Shown here: piece after piece, positions 44,464 to 52,786 of the stretch
How positions within the stretch are numbered: position 1 is the stretch's first letter
Layout of the letters: the number at the start of each line of letters is the position of its first letter
Assembly: GCF_020911725.1 (NCBI RefSeq)
Contig: NZ_CP076620.1
Location: 356,501 to 420,500, forward strand
From: Clostridium cadaveris
Lineage (GTDB): Bacteria; Bacillota; Clostridia; Clostridiales; Clostridiaceae
DNA: 64,000 nt
Direction: 5' to 3'
Notes under the pieces: model-generated
What the model was told of the DNA's origin: nothing
Seen by the model: only the letters and a program-made list of their open reading frames with translations
Databases searched by the model: none
Position numbers and translations under genes: made by a program

Positions 44464-45360
44464 CTAAAGTTTTTTAATAATATCTTCGCAAAGTCTATGA
44501 GTTTTTATAGAATCATCAAGTAAATCATAGGATGGAGTATTTTCTTTTACTCTTTTCAAAAAATCATCTATGATGTTTATAAAACCTCTTTTTGCAAGAG
44601 TATGATCCCAATCTCCAAATTTCTTTGTAAATATAGTTCTATTTTCAAAATAAGAGGTTTCACATAAATTTGATACTATAGCTTTCTTGCCAGAAGCCAT
44701 GTATTCCATTGTCTCTTCACGAATACCATTATCTCTATTCATTATTCCTATAGCTGTGGTAAATTCATTAGAAAGTTTTATAACCACATTCTTTAATCCA
44801 CATTCATCCTTTAGGCTATCCACAGTTAGGGTTTTATAATCATTTCCAATAAGAAATCTCAATGTATCAACTACATGAATGAAGTCATCAAAGACGAAAA
44901 CTCTTGGAATTCCAGGAAGATTCACTCGGTTTTTTTCGATTATTATTATATGAGGCTTTCCTAAAGTTTTTAAATCAGCTACCATAGGTGCATAACGTCT
45001 ATTAAAACCAGTCATAAGCATCTTGCCATTTTTCTTTGCTATATTACTAAGCTCTAAAGCTTCATCTAAAGAGTGGGAAATAGGCTTATCTACGTAAACA
45101 TGAATCCCATTGTTCAAAAGTTTTTCACAAATTTTATAGTGAGATTCTGTAGAACTGTGGACAAATGCACAATCTATCCCCATTTCTATGAGTTCCTCCA
45201 CAGAGGTAGTGAAATTTTGAATTCTATATTTTTTACTTATATCTAGAAGTACATCTTTATTTCTAGAACATAAAATTATTTCTATATCCTCCCTTGAAGT
45301 AATTATAGGGAGGTAAGCTTTCTTACATATACTGCCTACTCCAATGATCCCAACTTTCAT
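44464..45360 (-). CDS. Gfo/Idh/MocA-family oxidoreductase
   Basis: This 298-residue protein has an N-terminal Rossmann fold (VGIIGVGSICKKAYLPII) and the family motif VDKPISHSLDEALEL near residue 92. The C-terminal domain is the usual beta-sheet part but is short. It probably oxidises or reduces a sugar or sugar-like compound with NAD(P). Neighbours give no substrate hint. Confidence 0.92.
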   Translation of the reverse strand: MKVGIIGVGSICKKAYLPIITSREDIEIILCSRNKDVLLDISKKYRIQNFTTSVEELIEMGIDCAFVHSSTESHYKICEKLLNNGIHVYVDKPISHSLDEALELSNIAKKNGKMLMTGFNRRYAPMVADLKTLGKPHIIIIEKNRVNLPGIPRVFVFDDFIHVVDTLRFLIGNDYKTLTVDSLKDECGLKNVVIKLSNEFTTAIGIMNRDNGIREETMEYMASGKKAIVSNLCETSYFENRTIFTKKFGDWDHTLAKRGFINIIDDFLKRVKENTPSYDLLDDSIKTHRLCEDIIKKL

Positions 45361-45414
45361 AAATTCTCACCCCTTCAATATAAATATAATTAAATATTAT
45401 CATAAAAAAGAAAA

Positions 45415-45560
45415 GTGCTAAATAGTTTGAAAAATAAGATAATATTGCTTATCGAGGAAGCGAAGAAGATAAATATATCAGTGGATGATATTGTAGAGAT
45501 GATTCAAAGGGGGGAGTAGCTGTGGCTTTTATAGAAGTTTCAAATGTATCTAAGTTTTAA
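45415..45560 (+). pseudogene. Remnant of a GntR (YtrA-type) regulator and ABC ATPase operon
   Basis: From 45415 to 45519 the frame reads SLKNKIILLIEEAKKINIS then VDDIVEMIQRGE and stops; this matches the C-terminal end of YtrA-type GntR regulators. GGGGGGAG and a GTG at 45522 follow and open a frame reading MAFIEVSNVSKF before a stop at 45558, which matches the first residues of an ABC ATPase. The spacing equals a normal ytrA-ytrB junction, so this is a decayed operon, with the DNA-binding part and almost all of the ATPase lost. Confidence 0.65.
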
Positions 45561-45804
45561 TATTTTAATACAGGAATTAAAGATGGAGGTAAAAGATTAA
45601 GAAGATATTATTGAAAAGATAAAGATAATTGTATTTATAAAGCTATTATTATGTAATTTTAACTAAAAGTTCAGCAAAAGACTTTTCTAAATAGTGTATG
45701 ACTTATATAATATAGTATAATAGAAATAATAAGTTTTAATCATGTTAAAATATTACAATTGCATAGTCATTATTATATAATAAGGCTAGAGGGGTGGTCT
45801 GAGT

Positions 45805-46665
45805 ATGAGTTCGTGTAAAGCTGAATACTGGGAGGTAATTAAAGGCTTTAATAATAACATTTTATTAGTAAAGGACGATGAAGGAGAGAAGATTTTACTT
45901 GCCAAAGGTATAGGGTTTGGAAAAAATCCAGGAGAAAAGGTTGAAAAGACTGTAAAAGTAGATAAAGTCTTTGCTATGGAAAACATCCAAAATAAGAAGA
46001 ACTTTAAGGATCTTATAAATCATGGTAACGAGAAAATTATCGGTATGTGCGAAGAAGTCATATACATGATAGAACAGGAGCTTGGAGAGGAACTTGATGA
46101 AAAGATTCATATATCATTAACTGACCATGTATCTTTTGCTATAAGGAGAATTCAAAATGGAGAGGAAATACAAAATCCATTTATAGTTGAAACTGAAACT
46201 CTATATAAACAAGAAATTGAAATAGCTCAAAAGGTTGCACATATAATAGAAGATACAATGGGGATAGAAATCCCTTATGGTGAGTGTGGTTTTATAGCTC
46301 TTCACATACATTCAGCGAGAAATAAAGGGAGATTATCGAATACGGTTAAGTTCACTTATGTTACAAATTCTATAATAGAATTTATAGAGGATGAACTAGA
46401 CATATATGTAGATAGACAAAGCCTTGACTTTGCAAGATTTAGCACTCATATAAGATTTGCAATAGAAAGAATTTTAAATGAAACAACTATAAAGAATGAA
46501 TTATTAAAGGTTATAAAAAAGACATATAAGGAATCATATAAATTAGCAAAGAAAGCATCAAGGATAATAGAAGATCAATTAGATGTAGATGTTCCAGATG
46601 ATGAACTTGGATATTTAGCGATACACATTGAGAGATTTAAAGAAGCTGCTAAAGATGAAGCTTAA
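45805..46665 (+). CDS. GlcT-type transcriptional antiterminator
   Basis: This 286-residue BglG-family protein has a CAT RNA-binding domain with GKGIGFGK (residues 34-41), then PRD1 (His108 in SLTDHVSFAIRR, His167/169 in ALHIHS) and PRD2 (His215 in STHIRFAIER, His near 275 in AIHIERF). GKGIGFGK and TDHxxFA with ALHIHSA are GlcT-like. It lies 102 bases upstream of the PTS gene at 46768, and a close paralogue is at 48994. It probably controls glucose/GlcNAc-type PTS genes, including the EIIA at 52215. Confidence 0.93.
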   Translation: MSSCKAEYWEVIKGFNNNILLVKDDEGEKILLAKGIGFGKNPGEKVEKTVKVDKVFAMENIQNKKNFKDLINHGNEKIIGMCEEVIYMIEQELGEELDEKIHISLTDHVSFAIRRIQNGEEIQNPFIVETETLYKQEIEIAQKVAHIIEDTMGIEIPYGECGFIALHIHSARNKGRLSNTVKFTYVTNSIIEFIEDELDIYVDRQSLDFARFSTHIRFAIERILNETTIKNELLKVIKKTYKESYKLAKKASRIIEDQLDVDVPDDELGYLAIHIERFKEAAKDEA

Positions 46666-46697
46666 AAGCATATTGGAAATCTCAAGATGAAAATAGC

Positions 46698-46732
46698 AGC
46701 TGGAGAAGGGTAACAACTTTTCTGGCTTTTTT
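46698..46732 (+). terminator. Terminator or attenuator between glcT-type gene and PTS gene
   Basis: The stem agctggagaag / cttttctggct includes three G-U pairs and is followed by TTTTTT. I could not find a RAT overlapping it, so regulation by antitermination is not shown here. Confidence 0.7.
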
Positions 46733-46767
46733 AAAGAACACATACTCAAAGGAAGGAGAAATTCTAT

Positions 46768-48177
46768 ATGGCAAGAAAGGATAGATTTCTAGGAGCATTA
46801 CAGAAGATGGGAAAAGCTTTAATGACACCAATAGCAGTGTTACCAGCAGCGGGACTTCTAAATAGACTTGGAGCACCTGATGTGTGGAATATTCCTTGGA
46901 TGATGCAGGCTGGCGGAGTTATATTTGAGAGTCTTCCATTAATATTTGCCATAGGAGTTTCTGTAGGAATAGCAGAAGAGAATAATGGAATTTCAGCTTT
47001 GGCAGCAACAGTTGGGTATATGATACTTACAAGAGTAGCGGTGAGCTTTGATACATCTATAAATATGGGAGTTTTAGGTGGAATATTAATAGGAGTAATG
47101 GCAGGTATTCTTTATAACAAGTATAAAGAAATAGAACTTCCGCAATTTTTAGGTTTCTTTGGAGGGAAAAGATTTGTTCCAATAATAACATCGATATTGG
47201 CTCTAGCCCTTGGATTGTTAGCTGGGTATGTATGGCCTACTATTCAAGAATGGTTGAACATTCTTGGAATAAGCATGGGGAAAGCTGGGGCTATAGGAGC
47301 ATTTGGATTTGGAGTATTAAATAGACTTCTTATCCCGTTTGGACTTCATCATATATTAAATGCAGTATTTTGGATGGAGCTAGGGAACTTTGAAACCGCT
47401 TCTGGAATTATAGCAAAGGGAGATATAGCGAGATTTTTTGCACTAGATCCTACCGCTGGAACATATATGACGGGATTCTTTCCTATAATGATGTTTGCCC
47501 TTCCAGCAGCGTGTTTAGCCATGATAACTACAGCTAAAAGAAGAAAGAGAAAAGCTGTAACAGGAATGCTTATAGGGATAGCATTTACATCATTTTTAAC
47601 AGGAATAACAGAACCTATAGAATTTTTATTCATGTTTTTAGCTCCGGGATTATATTTAATTCATGCATTATTAACAGGAGTTTCTCTTGCACTAACTACA
47701 GCTTTAGGAATAAGAATGGGATTTAATTTTTCTGCTGGAGCTATAGATTATGGATTAAGCTTTGGAATATCTTCGAAACCTCTTTGGATTCTTCCAATAG
47801 GATTGGTATTTGGAGTATTATATTATGTGATTTTTGTATTTTGCATAAAGAAATTTAATATTCCTACGCCAGGAAGAATTAATGAAGATGAAAATAGACA
47901 TGAAGAACCATCATTTAGAGAAACCGTATCTGGACTCTCTACAAAGGCAAAGGATATTATAAATGCAATAGGTGGAAAGAAAAATGTAGAGGCTGTAGAT
48001 GCATGTATAACAAGAGTAAGACTGTCTATAAAAGATGATTCAAAGGTGAATGATGAAAAACTAAGGAAACTAGGAATCACTGCTATAATGAGGATGGGAG
48101 AAGGAAATCTTCAAATCGTTGTAGGAACTATAGCAGATCCTCTTGTAACTCAGATGAAAAAGATTTTAAAAAAATAA
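46768..48177 (+). CDS. PTS EIICB permease, glucose/N-acetylglucosamine type
   Basis: This 469-residue permease has domain order C then B. The EIIC part (about residues 1-375) starts FLGALQKMGKALMTPIAVLPAAGLLNRLG and has the conserved GITEPIEFLFMFLAP near 288, which favours NagE/PtsG-type substrates. The EIIB part at the C-terminus has the phospho-cysteine in VDACITRVRLSIKD (Cys about 413). No EIIA domain is attached, so the free EIIA at 52215 is a likely partner. An antiterminator gene precedes it. Confidence 0.94.
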   Translation: MARKDRFLGALQKMGKALMTPIAVLPAAGLLNRLGAPDVWNIPWMMQAGGVIFESLPLIFAIGVSVGIAEENNGISALAATVGYMILTRVAVSFDTSINMGVLGGILIGVMAGILYNKYKEIELPQFLGFFGGKRFVPIITSILALALGLLAGYVWPTIQEWLNILGISMGKAGAIGAFGFGVLNRLLIPFGLHHILNAVFWMELGNFETASGIIAKGDIARFFALDPTAGTYMTGFFPIMMFALPAACLAMITTAKRRKRKAVTGMLIGIAFTSFLTGITEPIEFLFMFLAPGLYLIHALLTGVSLALTTALGIRMGFNFSAGAIDYGLSFGISSKPLWILPIGLVFGVLYYVIFVFCIKKFNIPTPGRINEDENRHEEPSFRETVSGLSTKAKDIINAIGGKKNVEAVDACITRVRLSIKDDSKVNDEKLRKLGITAIMRMGEGNLQIVVGTIADPLVTQMKKILKK

Positions 48178-48200
48178 AAAGTTGCATAGAATAGATAAGA

Positions 48201-48301
48201 GTGAAGAGCTGTTGTTATACGAAACTGTATTTAAAACAGCCTTCACAAGAAAATACTATCATGGAAAAATTCATCACAATAGTATTTTCTATTGTGATGA
48301 A
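48201..48301. terminator. Structured region between convergent genes
   Basis: A first hairpin (gtgaagagctgtt 48201-48213 with aacagccttcac 48235-48246) follows the PTS gene. A second one, ttcatcacaatag (48270-48282) with ctattgtgatgaa (48289-48301), has an ATTTTTCC tail on the minus strand and terminates the leftward gene at 48410. A third pairing, gaaaatactat (48249-48259) with atagtattttc (48279-48289), would compete with the second. Confidence 0.65.
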
Positions 48302-48409
48302 AATTAGCAATCTATAAATTAAAATGATGTTCTTAATCTAATAACTGAATTTAAAGATACTATAAAATAACTATTCACTAATTAACTCTTATCTAGCAGC
48401 GTATGGATG

Positions 48410-48826
48410 CTATTCATATATGGCTGTTTTTACACTTATTTCAAAGTTATCATCATTATTGCTTGGAACTATTGACAGATTGATTGTGGCTTTGGTTTTA
48501 TCAGAAAAATCCTTTAACAATAACACATCTTTAGTTTTATTTTTCTCGTCAATATAGTAAAATTTCATTGAGTTAGTATCGAATTTTGATATGGAATTCA
48601 TATGTAATTTTTTTGTGGACTTTTTATTGATAGAAGGTATGTCAAGTTTTTCTTCAGATACACTATACTTTATATAAGAATTATTAAAATTAATAGAAGT
48701 TTGATTATCAATTATTATGGTAAAATTATTTTTTGGATACACGATAGATATTATAATAATAAATAAAGCTGAAATTAAAACTAATAATGTTATAATAAGT
48801 TTCGTATTCCTTTTGGAATTTTTCAT
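48410..48826 (-). CDS. Hypothetical membrane-anchored protein
   Basis: This 138-residue protein has one N-terminal helix (LIITLLVLISALFIIIISIVY) and a small beta-rich extracytoplasmic domain with many Ser, Asn and Lys residues. It has no recognisable motif. It lies between two PTS-related transcription units on the other strand and has its own terminator. Confidence 0.7.
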   Translation of the reverse strand: MKNSKRNTKLIITLLVLISALFIIIISIVYPKNNFTIIIDNQTSINFNNSYIKYSVSEEKLDIPSINKKSTKKLHMNSISKFDTNSMKFYYIDEKNKTKDVLLLKDFSDKTKATINLSIVPSNNDDNFEISVKTAIYE

Positions 48827-48993
48827 GAGACCACTCCTAACTTTAATATAAAAAAGATTATATCATATAATTACTCAAAAGTCATTTTTTGGATATTAGC
48901 TTGAAATTGAGAAAAGTTGGTGGTTGAAATTAGACTATTAGATATTTTATCATATATAAAAGCTACAATTACTAAGAAAAGGGTTGATAAACA

Positions 48994-49836
48994 ATGGAAC
49001 ATTCAGACCAGCATCAAATAGAAGTACTTAAAGTATTTAATAATAATGTTTTATTAGTACAAGATGGAAGTGCAGAAAAGATTCTATTTTCTAAAGGCAT
49101 AGGTTTTGGAAAAAAAACAGGCCATATTATAGATAAAGATGTGGAAGTAGAGAAAATATTTATAATTGAAAACAAAGAAAATAAAAAGAATTTTAATGAA
49201 CTTATAAGTTATGCCGATAGTGGTGTAGTAGGTATGTGTGAAGAAATTATTTTTATGATAGAGAGAGAATTAGGCGAAGAATTAGACGAAAAAATTCATA
49301 TATCTTTGACAGACCATATAGCTTTTGCCTTAAAGAGAATTGAAGATAATGATACCATAGATAACCCATTTTTAGTAGAAACACAGACTTTATATAAACT
49401 TGAATTTATAATTGCTCGAAAGGCTAAAAAGATTATAGAAGATACTATGAAGATACATATACCAGAAGGTGAAGTTGGATTTATAGCCCTTCATATACAC
49501 TCAGCCAGAAACAATGGAAAGTTATCAAACACTTTAAGATTCACTACTGTTGTAAATGAGGTAATTGAGTTTGTTGAGAGAAATTCCAATATAACTATAA
49601 ATAGAGAAAGCATAGATTTTGCAAGATTTACAACTCATGTAAGGTTTGCAATAGAAAGAATTCTTAATGGGGAAGAGATTGAGAATGATCTTTTATCTAC
49701 TATAAAGAGAAAATATGCTGAATCCTATAAACTAGCAAAGAGAGCATCTAATATACTAGAAGAAGAGTTGGATCTTAAAATTTCTGAAGATGAGGTTGGA
49801 TATTTAGCTATCCATATAGAAAGACTAAAAAAATAA
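48994..49836 (+). CDS. GlcT-type transcriptional antiterminator, paralogue
   Basis: This 280-residue protein closely resembles the one at 45805 along its whole length: GKGIGFGKK at residues 34-42, His108 in SLTDHIAFALKR, ALHIHSARNNGKLSNT near 167 and THVRFAIERILNG near 214. Both CAT and PRD domains are complete. The two copies flank the PTS EIICB gene, so they may divide control of that gene and the EIIA at 52215, or read different signals. Confidence 0.93.
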   Translation: MEHSDQHQIEVLKVFNNNVLLVQDGSAEKILFSKGIGFGKKTGHIIDKDVEVEKIFIIENKENKKNFNELISYADSGVVGMCEEIIFMIERELGEELDEKIHISLTDHIAFALKRIEDNDTIDNPFLVETQTLYKLEFIIARKAKKIIEDTMKIHIPEGEVGFIALHIHSARNNGKLSNTLRFTTVVNEVIEFVERNSNITINRESIDFARFTTHVRFAIERILNGEEIENDLLSTIKRKYAESYKLAKRASNILEEELDLKISEDEVGYLAIHIERLKK

Positions 49837-49845
49837 AAAATTTTA

Positions 49846-49880
49846 AATAATCCTCAATGTTTGGTGAGGATTATTTTTTT
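49846..49880 (+). terminator. Rho-independent terminator
   Basis: The stem aataatcctca / tgaggattatt has an eight-base loop and is followed by TTTTT. Confidence 0.93.
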
Positions 49881-49889
49881 AGAGATTAA

Positions 49890-49929
49890 TTGACAAAGTC
49901 AGATAAAAAGAATATTATTGACTTGGTCA
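49890..49929 (+). promoter_or_regulatory. marR promoter with two operator copies
   Basis: TTGACA at 49890-49895 and TATTAT at 49913-49918 are 17 bases apart. TGACaaaGTCA at 49891-49901 overlaps the -35 box and TGACttgGTCA at 49919-49929 follows the -10 box; their centres are 28 bases apart. This layout is what an autorepressing MarR dimer would need. Confidence 0.82.
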
Positions 49930-49948
49930 GGTAAATGGAGGTAGTAAA

Positions 49949-50383
49949 ATGAAAAAAACATTGGCTTTTTTTACAACATTTTTGTATAAGGATTTTTCAA
50001 AATTCTGCAATGAAAAGCTACAGAAAATAGGGTTATCAAGAGGGCTTCTCTATTTTGTTATATATATTGGAAGGCATCCTAAATGCTCTCCTGGAAACTT
50101 ATCTTCTGAACTACGATTTGATTCTGGGCATACAACTAGGGCTATTGAAAAGCTTGTTCAAAATGAATTTGTTTTGAGAGAAAAAAGTGAGAGTGATAAG
50201 AGAGCCTATATATTAAGCTTAACAGAAAAAGGTGAGGAAGCCCTCAAAGTTATTTACAGTTTGTTCAGTCAATGGGATGAAAAAGTGTTTTCTGGTATTG
50301 AAGAAGATGAGAGAACACAGCTAATCTCACTGATGGAGAAAATCATTCAAAAGAAGGGGGAAAACAAATGGAATATTCAATAG
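49949..50383 (+). CDS. MarR-family transcriptional regulator
   Basis: This 144-residue winged-helix dimer has a recognition region KCSPGNLSSELRFDSGHTTRAIEKLVQNEFVLREKSESDKRAYILSLT (about residues 51-98). The promoter carries two matching operators, so it probably represses its own operon. It overlaps the flavodoxin gene by 16 bases. A MarR-type gene beside a flavodoxin gene recalls the bilQ-bilS arrangement of bilirubin-reducing gut clostridia, but no bilR-like reductase is adjacent. Confidence 0.92.
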   Translation: MKKTLAFFTTFLYKDFSKFCNEKLQKIGLSRGLLYFVIYIGRHPKCSPGNLSSELRFDSGHTTRAIEKLVQNEFVLREKSESDKRAYILSLTEKGEEALKVIYSLFSQWDEKVFSGIEEDERTQLISLMEKIIQKKGENKWNIQ

Positions 50384-50865
50384 TTTATAGTAGTAATACT
50401 GGAAATACAGCTATGCTTGCAGAAGTTATTAGAGAGCAAGTTGGTAGTGAAAAATGCAAATACTTTGGTAGCGTTGATCCTAAAGGAAAAGATACAACTC
50501 TCATATTTGTAGGATTTTGGACTGACAAAGGAACCTGTGATGAAAAGATGGAGGAGTTTTTAAAGTCTTTGAGAGATAAAAAAGTATTTATTTTTGGAAC
50601 AGCAGGCTTTGGTGGTAGCGAGGAGTACTATAGCAGAATATTGAAATCAGTAGAAAAAAATTTGGATGTCTCCAATAATATTGTAGGAACTTATATGTGT
50701 CAAGGAAAGATGCCTGTGTCAATTCGCAATAGATACGAAAAAATGATGAATGAAACAGATGATATTAAGTTTAAAAATTTAATAGACAATTTTGATCGTG
50801 CAGCATCTCATCCAAATGAAGATGATTTTAAAGAAATTAGAGATATGGTTAAGTCTCTTGTATAG
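50368..50865 (+). CDS. Flavodoxin-family protein
   Basis: This 165-residue flavoprotein binds FMN through SIVYSSNTGNTAMLAE (residues 4-19) and LIFVGFWTDKGTCD (about 45-58), with FIFGTAGFGGSEEYY near 75. It is an electron carrier or a reductase accessory protein, similar in size and start to flavodoxins annotated as BilS. It is translationally coupled to the MarR gene (16-base overlap), so its expression is probably induced by the MarR ligand. Confidence 0.9.
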   Translation: MEYSIVYSSNTGNTAMLAEVIREQVGSEKCKYFGSVDPKGKDTTLIFVGFWTDKGTCDEKMEEFLKSLRDKKVFIFGTAGFGGSEEYYSRILKSVEKNLDVSNNIVGTYMCQGKMPVSIRNRYEKMMNETDDIKFKNLIDNFDRAASHPNEDDFKEIRDMVKSLV

Positions 50866-50930
50866 ATATATATGTTTAAGTAAAGGCTTAAGAATCAAGG
50901 GATTTAGAGTCTCCAGAGAAGGCACTTTCA

Positions 50931-50959
50931 TTGACAAAAAAAGACTTTTGGAATATAAT
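50931..50959 (+). promoter_or_regulatory. Perfect consensus sigma-A promoter
   Basis: TTGACA at 50931-50936 and TATAAT at 50954-50959 are separated by exactly 17 bases, about 64 bases before the hydroxyacid dehydrogenase start codon. Both hexamers are exact consensus. Confidence 0.9.
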
Positions 50960-51022
50960 CGCACTATAAATATAGGTAGTAAAATTTTACTTAAATGAGG
51001 GGATATTGGAGGAGATAAGGGT

Positions 51023-52039
51023 ATGAATTACAAAGATGTTTTAGATAATGCAAAAGGAAGCTTAGGTAGTTATTGCAAAGCATGTCCTGAGTGCAATGGT
51101 AAAGCGTGTAAGAATCAAATGCCAGGACCAGGATCAAAGGGTATAGGTGATACTGCTACACGTAATTATGAAAAATGGAAAGAGATTCGAGTTAATATGG
51201 ATACTCTTACTGAGAATGGTCCAGTTGATACTACGTTTGAATTATTTGGAAAAACATTCGATTATCCATTTTTTGCAGGTCCGGTTGGAGCTGTAAATTT
51301 ACACTATGGTGACAAATATGATGATGTTCAATATAATAATATCTTAGTTTCAGCTTGTGCAAAAGCTGGAATTGCAGCCTTTACTGGTGATGGTACAAAT
51401 CCAGAGGTTATGAAAGCAGCTACAAAGGCTATAAAAAAATCCAACGGAATGGGAGTCCCAACGGTAAAACCATGGAATGCAGAAACAATTAGCGAAAAGA
51501 TGGAGCTTGTCCGTGAAAGCGGAGCTTTTGCAGTAGCTATGGATATAGATGCAGCAGGACTTCCGTTTTTAAAGAATCTTACTCCCCCAGCAGGCAGTAA
51601 ATCAGTAGAAGAATTGAGGGATATAATAAAATCTTCAGGGCTCCCTTTTATAGTAAAAGGAATCATGACTGTAAAAGGAGCTTTAAAAGCTAAAGAAGCA
51701 GGTGCTGATGCTATAGTTGTATCAAATCATGGAGGACGTGTATTAGATCAATGTCCAGCTACAGCAGAAGTTCTTCCAGAGATAGTTAAAGCAGTAGGTA
51801 AACAAATGAAAATACTTGTAGATGGAGGAATACGTTGTGGTACTGATATTTTCAAGGCATTAGCTTTAGGAGCTGATGGAGTAATAATTTCAAGACCTTT
51901 TGTAACAGCAGTATATGGAGGAGCTGAAGAAGGTGTTGAAGTTTATACAAAGAAACTTGGAGATGAATTAAAGGATACTATGGCAATGTGCGGTGCTCAT
52001 AGTTTAAATGATATAACAGAAGACATGGTTAGGATTTAA
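51023..52039 (+). CDS. FMN-dependent alpha-hydroxy-acid dehydrogenase with cysteine-rich N-terminus
   Basis: This 338-residue TIM-barrel flavoenzyme of the lactate/glycolate oxidase family has the FMN and substrate motif VVSNHGGRVLDQCPAT near residue 232 and the closing region VDGGIRCGTDIFKALALGADGVIISRPF near 272. The N-terminus has C-K-A-C-P-E-C plus a fourth Cys (residues about 19-30), not part of the classical family, which might hold an iron-sulfur cluster or metal. It should oxidise a 2-hydroxy acid such as lactate. It has its own perfect promoter. Confidence 0.93.
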   Translation: MNYKDVLDNAKGSLGSYCKACPECNGKACKNQMPGPGSKGIGDTATRNYEKWKEIRVNMDTLTENGPVDTTFELFGKTFDYPFFAGPVGAVNLHYGDKYDDVQYNNILVSACAKAGIAAFTGDGTNPEVMKAATKAIKKSNGMGVPTVKPWNAETISEKMELVRESGAFAVAMDIDAAGLPFLKNLTPPAGSKSVEELRDIIKSSGLPFIVKGIMTVKGALKAKEAGADAIVVSNHGGRVLDQCPATAEVLPEIVKAVGKQMKILVDGGIRCGTDIFKALALGADGVIISRPFVTAVYGGAEEGVEVYTKKLGDELKDTMAMCGAHSLNDITEDMVRI

Positions 52040-52155
52040 GTTAAGAGTTTTGTGAATTTATATAAGTTTAATTAGCATTTTGAAAATAAGAATTTCTGCG
52101 ATAACAGAGTAGAAATAACCGTTACTCTTCACTTTTATATTCTAATTTTTCACTA

Positions 52156-52197
52156 AAAAAGCATAGTAAACAGGATGACCTGTAAACTATGCTTTTT
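52156..52197. terminator. Bidirectional terminator
   Basis: Outer stem aaaagcatagt / actatgctttt and inner stem acagg / cctgt form one hairpin between the convergent dehydrogenase and EIIA genes. Confidence 0.9.
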
Positions 52198-52214
52198 ATT
52201 ATGCATTTATGAAA

Positions 52215-52694
52215 TTACTTTTTGTAAGAGATAACTGCGTCTTTTCCAGCAGTAACGTTGTTTCCAACTAATCCATTCATCTCTTTTAGGATGTCAGGGT
52301 TTGTAACAAGGACTGGAGTTACAGTTTTGTATCCTTTTTCTTCGAATAATTTTCTGTTTATTTTAACTATAGGAGTACCAGCTTTAACTGTTTCTCCTTC
52401 AGTTGCTAATCTTTCGAATCCTTCTCCGTTAAGTTCTACAGTATCTAATCCTATATGAACTAGTATTTCTAATCCATTTTCTAAAGTCATAGCAAAAGCA
52501 TGATTTGTTTTAAATATTAAAGTTATTGATCCATCAGCAGGTGCAACAACTAAATCATCAGATGGCTCTATTGCTACTCCATCTCCAGCCATTTTTTGTG
52601 AGAAAACTTCATCAGGAACTTGAGATAATTCTATAACTTTACCTGAAACTGGTGCTACTAATTCACTATTTTTCTTTTTTAAAAATCCAAACAT
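52215..52694 (-). CDS. PTS EIIA component, glucose type (Crr-like)
   Basis: This 159-residue soluble protein has the EIIA-Glc fold: APVSGKVIELSQVPDEVFSQKMAGDGVAI at about 13-41, phosphohistidine region AMTLENGLEILVHIGLDTVELNGEGF near 66-91 (active His in LVHIG, second His in NHAFAM). It accepts phosphate from HPr and passes it to EIIB domains; the two permeases in this window lack EIIA and could use it. The ATG at 52694 is seven bases after GGAAG. The leader holds a GlcT-type RAT. Confidence 0.95.
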   Translation of the reverse strand: MFGFLKKKNSELVAPVSGKVIELSQVPDEVFSQKMAGDGVAIEPSDDLVVAPADGSITLIFKTNHAFAMTLENGLEILVHIGLDTVELNGEGFERLATEGETVKAGTPIVKINRKLFEEKGYKTVTPVLVTNPDILKEMNGLVGNNVTAGKDAVISYKK

Positions 52695-52734
52695 AAATAT
52701 ACTTCCTTTCATCAGTATGTCGTTATTACGTAAA

Positions 52735-52786
52735 CAGGCATAAGTTTATTAATAAAACTTATGCCTGTTTAAACAGTTACATGTTT
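52735..52786 (-). promoter_or_regulatory. GlcT-type RAT overlapping a leader terminator
   Basis: On the minus strand, ATGTAACTGTTTAAACAGGC (from 52784) followed by ATAAG matches the GlcT-type antiterminator element known from ptsG leaders. Its 3' part is the left arm of the hairpin caggcataagttt / aaacttatgcctg (52735-52767), which is followed by TTTA. The two structures exclude each other. Beyond this, 52787-53111 is AT-rich and shows no further gene or hairpin. Confidence 0.9.

Noticed and set aside
46666-46767. RAT sequence before the GlcNAc/glucose PTS gene
   Set aside because: A U-tailed hairpin exists, but no TTGTTACTG...CAGGCA-type element overlaps its left arm.
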